Shown here in pieces: positions 1-6,245 of a DNA stretch of 7,556 bases. The translations under genes and the position numbers were made by a program. Position 1 is the first letter of the stretch. The number at the start of each line of letters is the position of its first letter. The DNA lies in the NCBI GenBank assembly GCA_021784375.1, contig JAJXSV010000096.1:1-7556 (forward strand), written 5' to 3'. Below the pieces are notes generated by a model. It searched no databases. It saw only the letters and a list, made by a program, of their open reading frames with translations, and was not told the DNA's origin. Source of the stretch: Actinomycetes bacterium. Its GTDB lineage: Bacteria > Actinomycetota > Actinomycetes > S36-B12 > UBA5976.

Positions 1-101
1 ACGCCATGGGAGACAGGCAGGGTCCATTGACCCGGCCCGGCAACATTGTCATCACTTGCCATGGAGGCGTGTCAGCAGCCTCCGGGACCGGGTTGCGGCT
101 G
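1..101. other. Left flank without a supportable gene
   Basis: This stretch lies beyond the stop codon of the esterase gene. Two short minus-strand frames stay open to the window edge. One starts with ATG at 62, just after an in-frame TGA at 74-72; the other starts with ATG at about 52. Neither has a visible Shine-Dalgarno, and about 20 codons are too few to recognise a family. One of them could be the start of the next minus-strand gene. A short inverted repeat (GGGTC at 20-24, GACCC at 29-33, loop CATT) is also present. Sequence beyond the left edge would settle whether a gene starts here. Confidence 0.4.
63..83 (-). terminator. Possible hairpin terminator after the esterase gene
   Basis: GGAGGC (63-68) pairs perfectly with GCCTCC (78-83) around a 9-nt loop, beginning about 18 nt downstream of the esterase stop on the minus strand. 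There is no run of T after the stem, so it is not a classical intrinsic terminator. It could be a U-tract-less actinobacterial terminator or a chance stem in GC-rich DNA. Confidence 0.25.
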
Positions 102-1208
102 CTATCGAGCGCGCAGCATGTGCTGGCTCATCCACAGCAGGTCGGCCTTGAGTTCCATGGAGAAGGCACCGTAGTTGTGGCCGCCGACCTGGAAGAGGAC
201 GGTCTTGAGCACCGTGGGTGGTTGCGGGTGTGCGAGTGCCTTGAAGATGTTGCCCGCCTGGCGATCCTGCACGCTCTCGGTGGCGAGCAGTGCGATGTCC
301 GGAGCCTTCTTCAAGAGCAGTCCGAGGTCACCGGCGTCGGTGTAGGAGTGCGGGATGGTGGCGAAGTACGGCGACTCAGGGCGCGGGTAGCCGGCGATGC
401 TGAGGGCCGCACCGAAGATATCGGGATGTCGCATGGACAGTTGCGCTCCGCAGTAGGCCCCCTCCGAGAAGCCACCGATGGCCCAGCCCTTGCGGTCGGT
501 GGCAGCGCGGAAGTGTGTCTTCACGATCTGCGGAATGGACTTGATGAGGAAGGTCTCGAGCTTGGGCTGCCCCGGTAGGTCCATGCATTCGAGGTCGGGC
601 GCACCGGCGATGGTGACGGATGAGACGGCGAAGATGAAGGGTGAGCCACCGGCGGCCACCGCTTCCTGGGCGTGCTTCTGCAGATCCATCTTGTGCAACC
701 AACTCCAGGTGCTACCGGGGTAGCCGGGGAGCAGGATGATCACGGGGAATTTGACGTGCTTGTACTTGGGCTGGAAGTACTCGGGCGGCAGCACGACGGA
801 CAGCGGCAGCGGCGCGGGCGAGCCGGCCACCTGCACGGTGGTGTCGTAGGTGTTGGGCAGGCCGTTCTTCACGAAGCCGGCAGGCAGGCCCTTCACCCAG
901 GGCACGGACTTCAACGGAGCACTGGCGGCCGTGGGCGTCACCTTGATGGCCGCAGCAGAGGCGGGCGGTTGGATGCCCAGCAGGTCGTCCCAGGACGCGT
1001 ACAGGCCGTACTGGTCATTGATGAGGACGAGCGCCATCATCACGGCGACCGCCTGCGCCAGCAGCGTCAGGAGCCACTGCCCCGCCACCGGCGCCACTCC
1101 CCTGCGCTGACGCATGCGGCGCGAGAACCAGATGGCGGCCGCAGGAATCAGAATGGTCAACACGATGAGGAGGCGCGCGAGCAGTCCGCCCGTCAGGTCA
1201 AGGCTCAT
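102..1208 (-). CDS. Membrane-anchored alpha/beta-hydrolase esterase (putative esterase / antigen 85-like fold)
   Basis: This is a 368-residue protein with two predicted membrane helices at the N-terminus (about residues 8-28 and 43-63). A linker rich in Ala, Pro and Ser follows, then a hydrolase domain from about residue 120. The nucleophile elbow GGFSEG (245-250) puts the catalytic Ser at 248. GGHNYGAF (342-349) gives the likely catalytic His344, and an acid may lie near E311/D315. The layout, including LPGYPGS near the oxyanion region and a Cys-Met-Asp segment around 208-210, resembles actinobacterial members of the putative esterase family (PF00756), which includes mycolyltransferases and many uncharacterised esterases. 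Two helices would place the N-terminus and the catalytic domain on the same side of the membrane unless the first helix is cleaved, so the location of the domain is uncertain. The substrate is unknown. The ATG at 1208 has a TAGGGT box 6 nt upstream and no well-spaced Shine-Dalgarno. The gene diverges from the SCO gene, and a functional link to the oxidase is not shown. Confidence 0.85.
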   Translation of the reverse strand: MSLDLTGGLLARLLIVLTILIPAAAIWFSRRMRQRRGVAPVAGQWLLTLLAQAVAVMMALVLINDQYGLYASWDDLLGIQPPASAAAIKVTPTAASAPLKSVPWVKGLPAGFVKNGLPNTYDTTVQVAGSPAPLPLSVVLPPEYFQPKYKHVKFPVIILLPGYPGSTWSWLHKMDLQKHAQEAVAAGGSPFIFAVSSVTIAGAPDLECMDLPGQPKLETFLIKSIPQIVKTHFRAATDRKGWAIGGFSEGAYCGAQLSMRHPDIFGAALSIAGYPRPESPYFATIPHSYTDAGDLGLLLKKAPDIALLATESVQDRQAGNIFKALAHPQPPTVLKTVLFQVGGHNYGAFSMELKADLLWMSQHMLRAR

Positions 1209-1214
1209 ACCCCG

Positions 1215-1220
1215 ACCCTA
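1215..1220 (-). promoter_or_regulatory. Candidate -10 box for a leaderless esterase transcript
   Basis: On the minus strand TAGGGT fits the actinobacterial -10 pattern TANNNT and ends 6 nt before the A of the ATG at 1208. Transcription would therefore start at or next to the start codon. No convincing -35 hexamer is seen 16-18 nt further upstream. Confidence 0.4.
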
Positions 1221-1354
1221 CGCCCGCGCGCTGAAGCCAGGTACGAAGCAAGTGAAGCCATGGGAATCCCTTAACACTGACCGCACGGCCCATTTGCTCG
1301 CTCCGATGATTCCGGACGAGTCTGCGGGATGGCCCAAGGGATTCGGCATGTCGC

Positions 1355-1366
1355 GCCGCCCGCGGC
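1355..1366. repeat. Short GC-rich inverted repeat upstream of the SCO gene
   Basis: GCCGC and GCGGC are separated by CC, forming a 12-bp near-palindrome. It lies in the spacer just upstream of the candidate -10 box at 1371-1376, where an operator would act. In DNA this GC-rich a 5-bp arm can arise by chance, so it is only a candidate. The rest of the 174-bp gap between the divergent esterase and SCO genes shows nothing clearer. Confidence 0.25.
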
Positions 1367-1370
1367 TTCC

Positions 1371-1376
1371 TAGGAT
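1371..1376 (+). promoter_or_regulatory. Candidate -10 box (or Shine-Dalgarno) of the SCO gene
   Basis: TAGGAT fits TANNNT and ends 6 nt before the ATG at 1383, the distance expected for a leaderless mRNA. The embedded AGGA, 7 nt from the ATG, could instead act as a Shine-Dalgarno. Sequence alone cannot decide between these readings. No strong -35 is visible. Confidence 0.4.
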
Positions 1377-1382
1377 TCCCAC

Positions 1383-2165
1383 ATGAAGCGCTCGCTGCTG
1401 GCCTTGATGACATTGACACTGCTGGCCGCATGCGGTGGCCAACCCGCGGCCACCACGAATTCCCCGGCATCGCTCTCCGACGCCGCACCGGGCGGCGGAA
1501 CCTTCCTCACCGTGGCCCTGCCCCCGGACGTCCTCTCCCTTCCCCTGGTCGACCAGCAGGGGACGCACTTCACGCTGGGGGCACTCCACGGCAGGTACGT
1601 GGTGATCACCAACTTCATGACCAGCTGCCAGGACATCTGCCCCATGACCACCGCCAACATGCGTCGCATCGGTGATGCCGTGAAGTCGGCGGGGCTGGCC
1701 AAGCAGGTGCAGGTGCTCGAACTCTCGATCGATGCGCAGCGTGATACCCCTGCACGCATGAAGGCCTATCAGGCCCTCTATGGAAGCGGCGGCGCCTGGT
1801 CGCTGGCCACGGGTAGCCGCAACGATCTCCAGCACCTGTGGACCTTCTTCGGCGCACCACCGGTGCGCGTGAATCTCACGGCCCAGCAGATGGCCGGCCG
1901 ACCCAAGGACTGGCAGACGGGGCAACCCGTCACGTACGACATGAGCCACGCCGACCTGGTGCTCATCCTCGATCCCTCAGGTACCTGGCGCTGGCTTGAT
2001 CTCGGTGCACCACAGACTGCCGACGGCAGGATTCCCCAGCGTCTGCAACGCTTTCTCACCGACGACGGCAAGTTGGCGCTGGCCAGACCGCAGCAGCCCA
2101 CATGGACCGTGGAGGCCGTGCTCTCCGCGCTGTCCACCCTGACCGGCACGACCATCAAGCCGTGA
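1383..2165 (+). CDS. sco: SCO1/SenC family copper chaperone lipoprotein
   Basis: SCO proteins are extracytoplasmic thioredoxin-fold copper chaperones that help load the CuA centre of cytochrome c oxidase subunit II. This 260-residue protein begins with a lipoprotein signal: Lys-Arg, a hydrophobic run and the lipobox LAAC with Cys17, so it is probably tethered to the outer face of the membrane. The copper-binding C-x3-C-P motif is intact (SCQDICP, Cys82 and Cys86). The third ligand His189 lies in the family block MSHADLVLILDPSG. Thioredoxin-fold features include a core strand (VVITNFM) and the segment VLELSIDAQRDTP, which matches the usual 'S(V/I)DPxxDTP'. A segment of about 15 residues before His189 and a C-terminal helix (about 241-256) complete the chain. 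It converges on the subunit III gene with a 15-bp gap, and its obvious client is the CuA subunit encoded in the facing operon. The ATG is supported by the signal peptide beginning directly at it. Confidence 0.93.
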   Translation: MKRSLLALMTLTLLAACGGQPAATTNSPASLSDAAPGGGTFLTVALPPDVLSLPLVDQQGTHFTLGALHGRYVVITNFMTSCQDICPMTTANMRRIGDAVKSAGLAKQVQVLELSIDAQRDTPARMKAYQALYGSGGAWSLATGSRNDLQHLWTFFGAPPVRVNLTAQQMAGRPKDWQTGQPVTYDMSHADLVLILDPSGTWRWLDLGAPQTADGRIPQRLQRFLTDDGKLALARPQQPTWTVEAVLSALSTLTGTTIKP

Positions 2166-2206
2166 CCGGTGCGAGCGGGCTCAGCCCAGCATCAGCGTGA
2201 GCGCTG
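2166..2206. other. Convergent junction of the SCO gene and the oxidase operon
   Basis: Only 15 bp separate the two stop codons (TGA at 2163-2165 on plus, TGA at 2183-2181 on minus). Two weak stems are present: GGGC-TCA-GCCC (2177-2187) and CAGCG-TGAG-CGCTG (2193-2206). The second lies inside the subunit III coding end. There is no T-tract on either strand, so I do not call a terminator; the two transcripts probably overlap at their 3' ends. Confidence 0.3.
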
Positions 2207-2780
2207 TGGCGCAGGCCGAGATGGCAGCCCAGGTGAACCACGACTGCGCTGTTCGCATGCGCCACACCTCGAGCTCGGGATCCACGCGCGCGCGGAAGGA
2301 GCGGAGGAGCAGCCCCAGCGCGATGAAGCCGGAGAGCAGATAGTGGAAGAGGTTGGCACCACCGATCAGGGCCCAGGTCGACAGGTAGGCACCCATGAAC
2401 TGCCCGGTATCTGGGTTGATCAGGGGTGCGTTGTTCAACTGCACGAACTGCGCGTAGAAGCCCACCACCAATACGGCGAACACCAGGATGGCCATGGAGC
2501 GCCTGGCCTCGGAGCGCTGCGAGCCGACGGCGTGCAGCAGCATGGCGGCGACGAAGGGCAACGCCGTCAACCAGCTGCTGGTTGACGACAGCGCCTGCAC
2601 GCCGCTCGGACGCCAGCCATGGTTGGAGTCGAGATTGCGCAGATACAGGTAGCTGAAGATCATGCCGAACACGAAGGCGCCGTCGGCAACGATGAGCAGG
2701 CGAACACCCAGCCGCTCGCGGCGGCCCACCATCTCCGCCGAGTCGTGATGCATATGGAACTGCTGATCCAAGGTGGTCAC
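2181..2780 (-). CDS. ctaE: Cytochrome c oxidase subunit III
   Basis: This is a 199-residue membrane protein with about five hydrophobic helices (roughly residues 25-46, 68-86, 97-115, 126-150 and 174-197), the usual short five-helix form of bacterial subunit III. The block RLGVRLLIVADGAFVFGMIFSYLYLR corresponds to the family's first conserved helix; Asp33 stands where many homologues carry an acidic residue. Subunit III binds subunit I and stabilises proton uptake rather than carrying redox centres. The start is GTG at 2780, overlapping the subunit I stop by 4 bp (GTGA). AGGAA about 7 nt upstream is a good Shine-Dalgarno. It is the last gene of the operon. Confidence 0.9.
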   Translation of the reverse strand: MTTLDQQFHMHHDSAEMVGRRERLGVRLLIVADGAFVFGMIFSYLYLRNLDSNHGWRPSGVQALSSTSSWLTALPFVAAMLLHAVGSQRSEARRSMAILVFAVLVVGFYAQFVQLNNAPLINPDTGQFMGAYLSTWALIGGANLFHYLLSGFIALGLLLRSFRARVDPELEVWRMRTAQSWFTWAAISACATALTLMLG

Positions 2781-4642
2781 TGGGCGTTCCTTCCATAGCC
2801 GTAGGCATCACTGGTGACGACCGGCGCCACTTCGAAGTTCTCCAGGGGAATGGGATGGGGAACCGTCCACTCCAGGGTCTTGGCACCCCAGGGGTTCATG
2901 GGCGCGATCTCGCCCGAGCGCCAGGAGTGGATGACCGCGCCGAGCAGGATGAGCATGCCCAGGCCCACGCTGTACGCACCCATCGTGCTCACGAAGTTGC
3001 CGACTGCGAAGGTGGTGGCGTACTCGGCCACTCGACGCGGCTGGCCCAGCGTCCCCACCGTGAACATCCCGATGAACAGCACCTGGAAGCCGATCTGCAC
3101 CAACCAGAAGGACCACAGGCCGGCCCGTTCATTGAGCATGCGCCCGGTCATCTTGGGGAACCAGTAGGCCAGCCCGCCGATGGCACCGACCAGCGCCGCG
3201 CCCATGAGCGTGTAGTGGAAGTGCGCCGTCACGAACATCGAACCGTGCAGGTACTGATCGGCCGGCACATCGGACAGGAAGATGCCGGTGATGCCACCGA
3301 TGATGAAGTTCCAGATGAATGCAAACACCGACAGCATCGGCAGTTTCAGCCACGGACGTCCACTCCACATGGTGCCGAGCAGCACCAGGAAGATGAGACC
3401 GGTCGGCACCGAGATGAGTTCGGTCGTGACCATGAAGGGCCCGTTGAGTGCCGATGACCAGCCCGATACGTACATGTGGTGCGCCCAGACCAGAACGCTG
3501 AGACCGGTGACTCCGGCGAAACCGACGACCGCCGCGTTGAAGGAGAAGAGCCGACGCCGCACGAAGACCGGCGTGACCTCCATGAGAATGGCCGCACCCG
3601 GCATCAGGATGACGTAGACCTCGGGGTGACCCATGATCCAGAAGAGGTGCGCGTACAGCCAACCGCTGCCACCGAACTCGGCGTCATAGAAGGTGGTGCC
3701 GATCGTGCGATCAAGCCCCGCCATGATCTGCGACAGCATGAAGGTGGGGAAGGCGGGGATGGCCAGCAACACGGACATGGTGGAGCCGATGACGAAGATC
3801 GGCACCCGGTTCCACGTCATGCCGCGCGCACGCATGGAGACCACAGTGGTGGTGATGTTGGCACCGGCCACCGCAGAGGAGATGGAGAACACGATGATCG
3901 TGACGATGAAGGCGTTCATGCCTGGGCCGGCCTGCACGCTCAAGGGAGCGTAGGCAGTCCAACCGGTGGGGATGCCACCGAGGAAGATCGAGCTGACGAG
4001 CACCGGGATCACCGAGAACAGCAGCCACCAACTGAGTGCGTTCAAGCGCGGGAAGGCCATGTCGCGGGCACCGATCATCATGGGCATGATGAAGTTGCCG
4101 AAGGGGCCGGTGGCCACGATGATCATGCCGATGATCATGGTGATGCCGTGCAGGCCCACCAGCGAGTTGTAGATCTCCGAGGTGACGAACTTCGATTGCG
4201 GCGTCAGCAGGTTGGTGCGAATCAGCATGGCCAGGGTGCCACCGAAGCCAAGAATGATCATGACGCCCACGAGGTACTGGATACCCACCACCTTGTGGTC
4301 GGTGCAGAAGCGGAAGTAGCGGGAAACCCCTTGCCCCTGCCCGGCCATGTACAGCTGCTCTTCGTCCGTGAGGTCCTTGCCGATAAGCCAGCGGAAGGGG
4401 CCGACGAAGGCACCGATGCCGATCATGAAACCGAGCACCCAGGCAAACATGGTGATGATGATGGTGCGGTTGAATTCGGTGGGGACCGTGTTGTCCCACA
4501 GTCCCGCGCTCCAGCGGTTGGCGACGAAGGCGAGAACCAGGCCCAAAGCCACGCCGGTACCGGCATTGAGTTTGGTGATGATGCTGTGCCGCGGATTGGG
4601 TACCAATGCGGCTGCCTGCGGCACATCTGCATGCGTGGTCAT
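2777..4642 (-). CDS. ctaD: Cytochrome c oxidase subunit I (A-type heme-copper oxidase) with N-terminal two-helix extension
   Basis: This is the catalytic subunit that reduces oxygen to water and pumps protons, 621 residues long. Low-spin heme ligands are His165 (GLHGITM) and His476. CuB ligands are His339, His388 and His389 (GHPEVY, WAHHMY), and the high-spin heme ligand is His474 (AHFHY). Tyr343 of GHPEVY is in place for the His-Tyr cross-link and Glu341 for the proton gate. D-channel residues Asp194, Asn183 and Asn201 (GARDMAFPRLN) and the K-channel Lys433 are present, so this is an A-family oxidase. Arg536-Arg537 match the heme-propionate pair. Two features stand out. About 110 residues with two extra helices (about 27-43 and 60-80) precede the normal start block TDHKVVG. 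The usual His-Asp of the Mg site is His466-Gly467. The ATG at 4642 overlaps the subunit II stop by 4 bp, and GGGAG lies 7 nt upstream. The heme type (a or o) cannot be read from sequence. Confidence 0.96.
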   Translation of the reverse strand: MTTHADVPQAAALVPNPRHSIITKLNAGTGVALGLVLAFVANRWSAGLWDNTVPTEFNRTIIITMFAWVLGFMIGIGAFVGPFRWLIGKDLTDEEQLYMAGQGQGVSRYFRFCTDHKVVGIQYLVGVMIILGFGGTLAMLIRTNLLTPQSKFVTSEIYNSLVGLHGITMIIGMIIVATGPFGNFIMPMMIGARDMAFPRLNALSWWLLFSVIPVLVSSIFLGGIPTGWTAYAPLSVQAGPGMNAFIVTIIVFSISSAVAGANITTTVVSMRARGMTWNRVPIFVIGSTMSVLLAIPAFPTFMLSQIMAGLDRTIGTTFYDAEFGGSGWLYAHLFWIMGHPEVYVILMPGAAILMEVTPVFVRRRLFSFNAAVVGFAGVTGLSVLVWAHHMYVSGWSSALNGPFMVTTELISVPTGLIFLVLLGTMWSGRPWLKLPMLSVFAFIWNFIIGGITGIFLSDVPADQYLHGSMFVTAHFHYTLMGAALVGAIGGLAYWFPKMTGRMLNERAGLWSFWLVQIGFQVLFIGMFTVGTLGQPRRVAEYATTFAVGNFVSTMGAYSVGLGMLILLGAVIHSWRSGEIAPMNPWGAKTLEWTVPHPIPLENFEVAPVVTSDAYGYGRNAQ

Positions 4643-5445
4643 GACTGCACTCCCGCCCCGTGAGCTGCCTGCTGTTGCGCCCAGGCCTCGAATTGCGTTC
4701 TGGTCATCACTTCACCGTGGGCCTGCATGAAGGCGTGGTTGAGGCCGCACAACTCCGCACAGCGCACCTCGAAGCTGCCCAGCTTGTTCGGGGTGGCCTC
4801 CGCCGTGGTGGTCTGGTGCGCATTGGCATCGACCTTGACGCCGAGCTCCACCGGCCAGAAGGAGTGCACGACGTCCGTCGAGGTCACGCGGAACTCGACC
4901 GCGCGATTCACAGGCAGCACCAATTCATGGCTGTCGATGTTCTGCTGCGGGTAATGGAAGGTCCACACCCACTGGGATCCAGTGACGTCCACCACCAGCG
5001 CTGTTGACTCCGCAGTGGCTGCATTCGCCTGCTCCGCACTCATGGCGACCAGCCCCCAGATCACCGCCACCAGACACAGCACCGACGAGACCGAGGCCCA
5101 TACGATGACGACCGGAGTCTCCGACCGTCGCGTATTGGGCAGCTCCGGTGGTGGGCCGTCTCCACGATGACGGTTGAGGAAGACGGTGGTGGCGATACCG
5201 AGTACCAGTCCCACCACGGGAGCGGAGATGACGGTGAAGGCAACGATCACGAGCCGGTCGTTGGCCATCTCATGGCTCATGATGTTGGGCAGGAACATGG
5301 GGTACACCCACAACCCCAGTACCACGAACACCGCCGTGATGATGGCGGAATAGATCACGGCCAGACGCACATCCGCGCGCGCAAGCATTCGGCGCACACG
5401 TGCGCCCGGCGTCTCGTGCATAGCGGGTGTCGATTCCTCAGACAT
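4639..5445 (-). CDS. ctaC: Cytochrome c oxidase subunit II with intact CuA site
   Basis: This 268-residue electron-entry subunit takes electrons into the CuA centre and passes them to subunit I. The C-terminal cupredoxin domain (from about residue 148) has the complete CuA ligand set: His194 (VVHSFW), Cys229, Glu231, Cys233, His237 and Met240 in CAELCGLNHAFM. The aromatic block GSQWVWTFHYP matches the family's QWYW-like electron-entry patch. Three helices are predicted (about 27-52, 65-90 and 111-135) instead of the usual two. Arg-rich stretches before the first and between the second and third helices indicate an N-in topology with the CuA domain outside, so the first helix probably replaces a cleaved signal peptide. 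There is no cytochrome c domain or heme-binding CxxCH, so an external donor is needed. The start overlaps the upstream cupredoxin-like gene by 8 bp, with GGTGGA just before the ATG. Confidence 0.95.
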   Translation of the reverse strand: MSEESTPAMHETPGARVRRMLARADVRLAVIYSAIITAVFVVLGLWVYPMFLPNIMSHEMANDRLVIVAFTVISAPVVGLVLGIATTVFLNRHRGDGPPPELPNTRRSETPVVIVWASVSSVLCLVAVIWGLVAMSAEQANAATAESTALVVDVTGSQWVWTFHYPQQNIDSHELVLPVNRAVEFRVTSTDVVHSFWPVELGVKVDANAHQTTTAEATPNKLGSFEVRCAELCGLNHAFMQAHGEVMTRTQFEAWAQQQAAHGAGVQS

Positions 5446-6187
5446 GGTCCACCACGCTTACGGTGCCGGACATGTAGCCGAACTTGCCCATCGCTGCACC
5501 GAACTTGGCGTAGGTGCCGTCGCCACATGGGTACTCGCAATTGAAGACGTACTCACCCGGGCTGCCGGTGTAGAAGGAGAAGGTGGTGACGATGGGTTTG
5601 GGCAACTTGCCGGCATCGTCAAAAGACTTCATTGCCTCGTCGGTCTGCTTGGTGAGCGGGATGTTCACGAACAACGTGTCCTGATTGGGGCTGGGGACGC
5701 CATGCAGGGTGAAGGTGTGCTCGACCTGGTCCACCGGAACCGAGGTCACGGTCTGCCCGTTCACCGTCATCGTGCCATCAGCCGTTCCGACCACCCTCCC
5801 GAAGAAGGCGTTGGCCAGACGTTCGCCACTGTCATAGCCGTTGATGGTGATGGTGACGAGCGAGTGCGCGGGCAGGATGAGGTGGGTTGCCGGACCATAG
5901 GACACATAGCCCGGGAAGGGACCACCGTCTGCGCCGTGCGCTCCGGAGCTCGCGGCATCGGGATACACACCCAGCGTCAAGGTGGCGTGGGGCATGGAGC
6001 CCTTCGGAGTACTCACCTGCCCGACCATGGTGGCAGTGATGGAGGACTGCGCATCGGTGGTCTGCCGATGCAGATAGGTGCCGAAACCGGCCACGGTGCC
6101 CACCCCCAACAACACGGTGAGCGTCAGTCCAATCAGCGCAGAACCCCGCTGCCGGTGTGCTTGCGCTTCGAGTACGGCGTCTGACAT
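5438..6187 (-). CDS. Membrane-anchored cupredoxin-like protein, first gene of the oxidase operon
   Basis: I do not recognise a named family. From the ATG at 6187 the protein has 249 residues: a short cytoplasmic N-terminus, one membrane helix (about 16-36), and an extracytoplasmic beta-rich domain. The domain ends with a cupredoxin-like block: HTFTLHG (157-163), a strand FSFYTGSPGEYVFNC, then Cys217-x3-Cys221-G, and a closing strand YMSGTVSVV. This order resembles the CuA region of subunit II, in particular the ba3-type C-x3-C-G-x-G-H-x2-M. Here, however, the His position holds Thr225, and the candidate Met (Met239, or Met233) comes about 11 residues later. Copper binding is therefore possible through His157/His162 and the Cys pair but not assured; the Cys pair could also be a disulfide. 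An ATG at 6244 would add 19 residues but overlaps a perfect palindrome and has no spaced Shine-Dalgarno. The 6187 ATG has GGGGG 4 nt upstream and leads quickly into the helix. Overlap with subunit II suggests a fourth oxidase subunit, a copper donor or an electron carrier. Confidence 0.75.
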   Translation of the reverse strand: MSDAVLEAQAHRQRGSALIGLTLTVLLGVGTVAGFGTYLHRQTTDAQSSITATMVGQVSTPKGSMPHATLTLGVYPDAASSGAHGADGGPFPGYVSYGPATHLILPAHSLVTITINGYDSGERLANAFFGRVVGTADGTMTVNGQTVTSVPVDQVEHTFTLHGVPSPNQDTLFVNIPLTKQTDEAMKSFDDAGKLPKPIVTTFSFYTGSPGEYVFNCEYPCGDGTYAKFGAAMGKFGYMSGTVSVVDHV

Positions 6188-6216
6188 ACGGCCCCCAAGC
6201 CATAGTTCAAAAGTCA

Positions 6217-6245
6217 TCGACTCAATGACTTCTGGAATGTACATT
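6217..6245 (+). promoter_or_regulatory. Candidate promoter of the ctaG transcript
   Basis: TCGACT (6217-6222) and TACATT (6240-6245) are separated by 17 nt. They match 4 of 6 bases of the -35 consensus TTGACA and the TANNNT form of a -10. The -10 lies inside the 14-bp palindrome. Transcription would start near 6252, leaving a leader of about 70-80 nt before ctaG. This is a pattern match only. Confidence 0.35.

Noticed and set aside
6..578. Plus-strand 190-codon frame at the left edge
   Set aside because: It lies antisense to the esterase, whose catalytic motifs are clear. The frame has no recognisable domain or ribosome binding site.
2177..2206. Bidirectional terminator at the convergent junction
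   Set aside because: Stems are only 4-5 bp and no T-run follows on either strand.
3711..4499. Minus-strand 262-codon frame, His/Arg-rich, inside subunit I
   Set aside because: It is an alternate frame of the same strand as ctaD, with a low-complexity composition and no start signal.
2777..4642. Possibility that subunit I is a nitric oxide reductase or B/C-family oxidase
   Set aside because: The GHPEVY motif with Glu341 and Tyr343, the complete D-channel residues and the K-channel Lys433 identify an A-family oxygen reductase.
3476..4663. Long plus-strand frame (395 codons) opposite subunit I
   Set aside because: It is the antisense of a fully conserved oxidase subunit. Its His/Asp/Glu/Gly-rich, motif-free product is typical of a shadow frame in GC-rich DNA.
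5444..6184. Plus-strand 246-codon frame opposite the cupredoxin-like gene
   Set aside because: The minus-strand frame has a membrane helix, cupredoxin-like block and operon overlap. The plus frame is Gly/His/Arg-rich with no hydrophobic pattern or motif.
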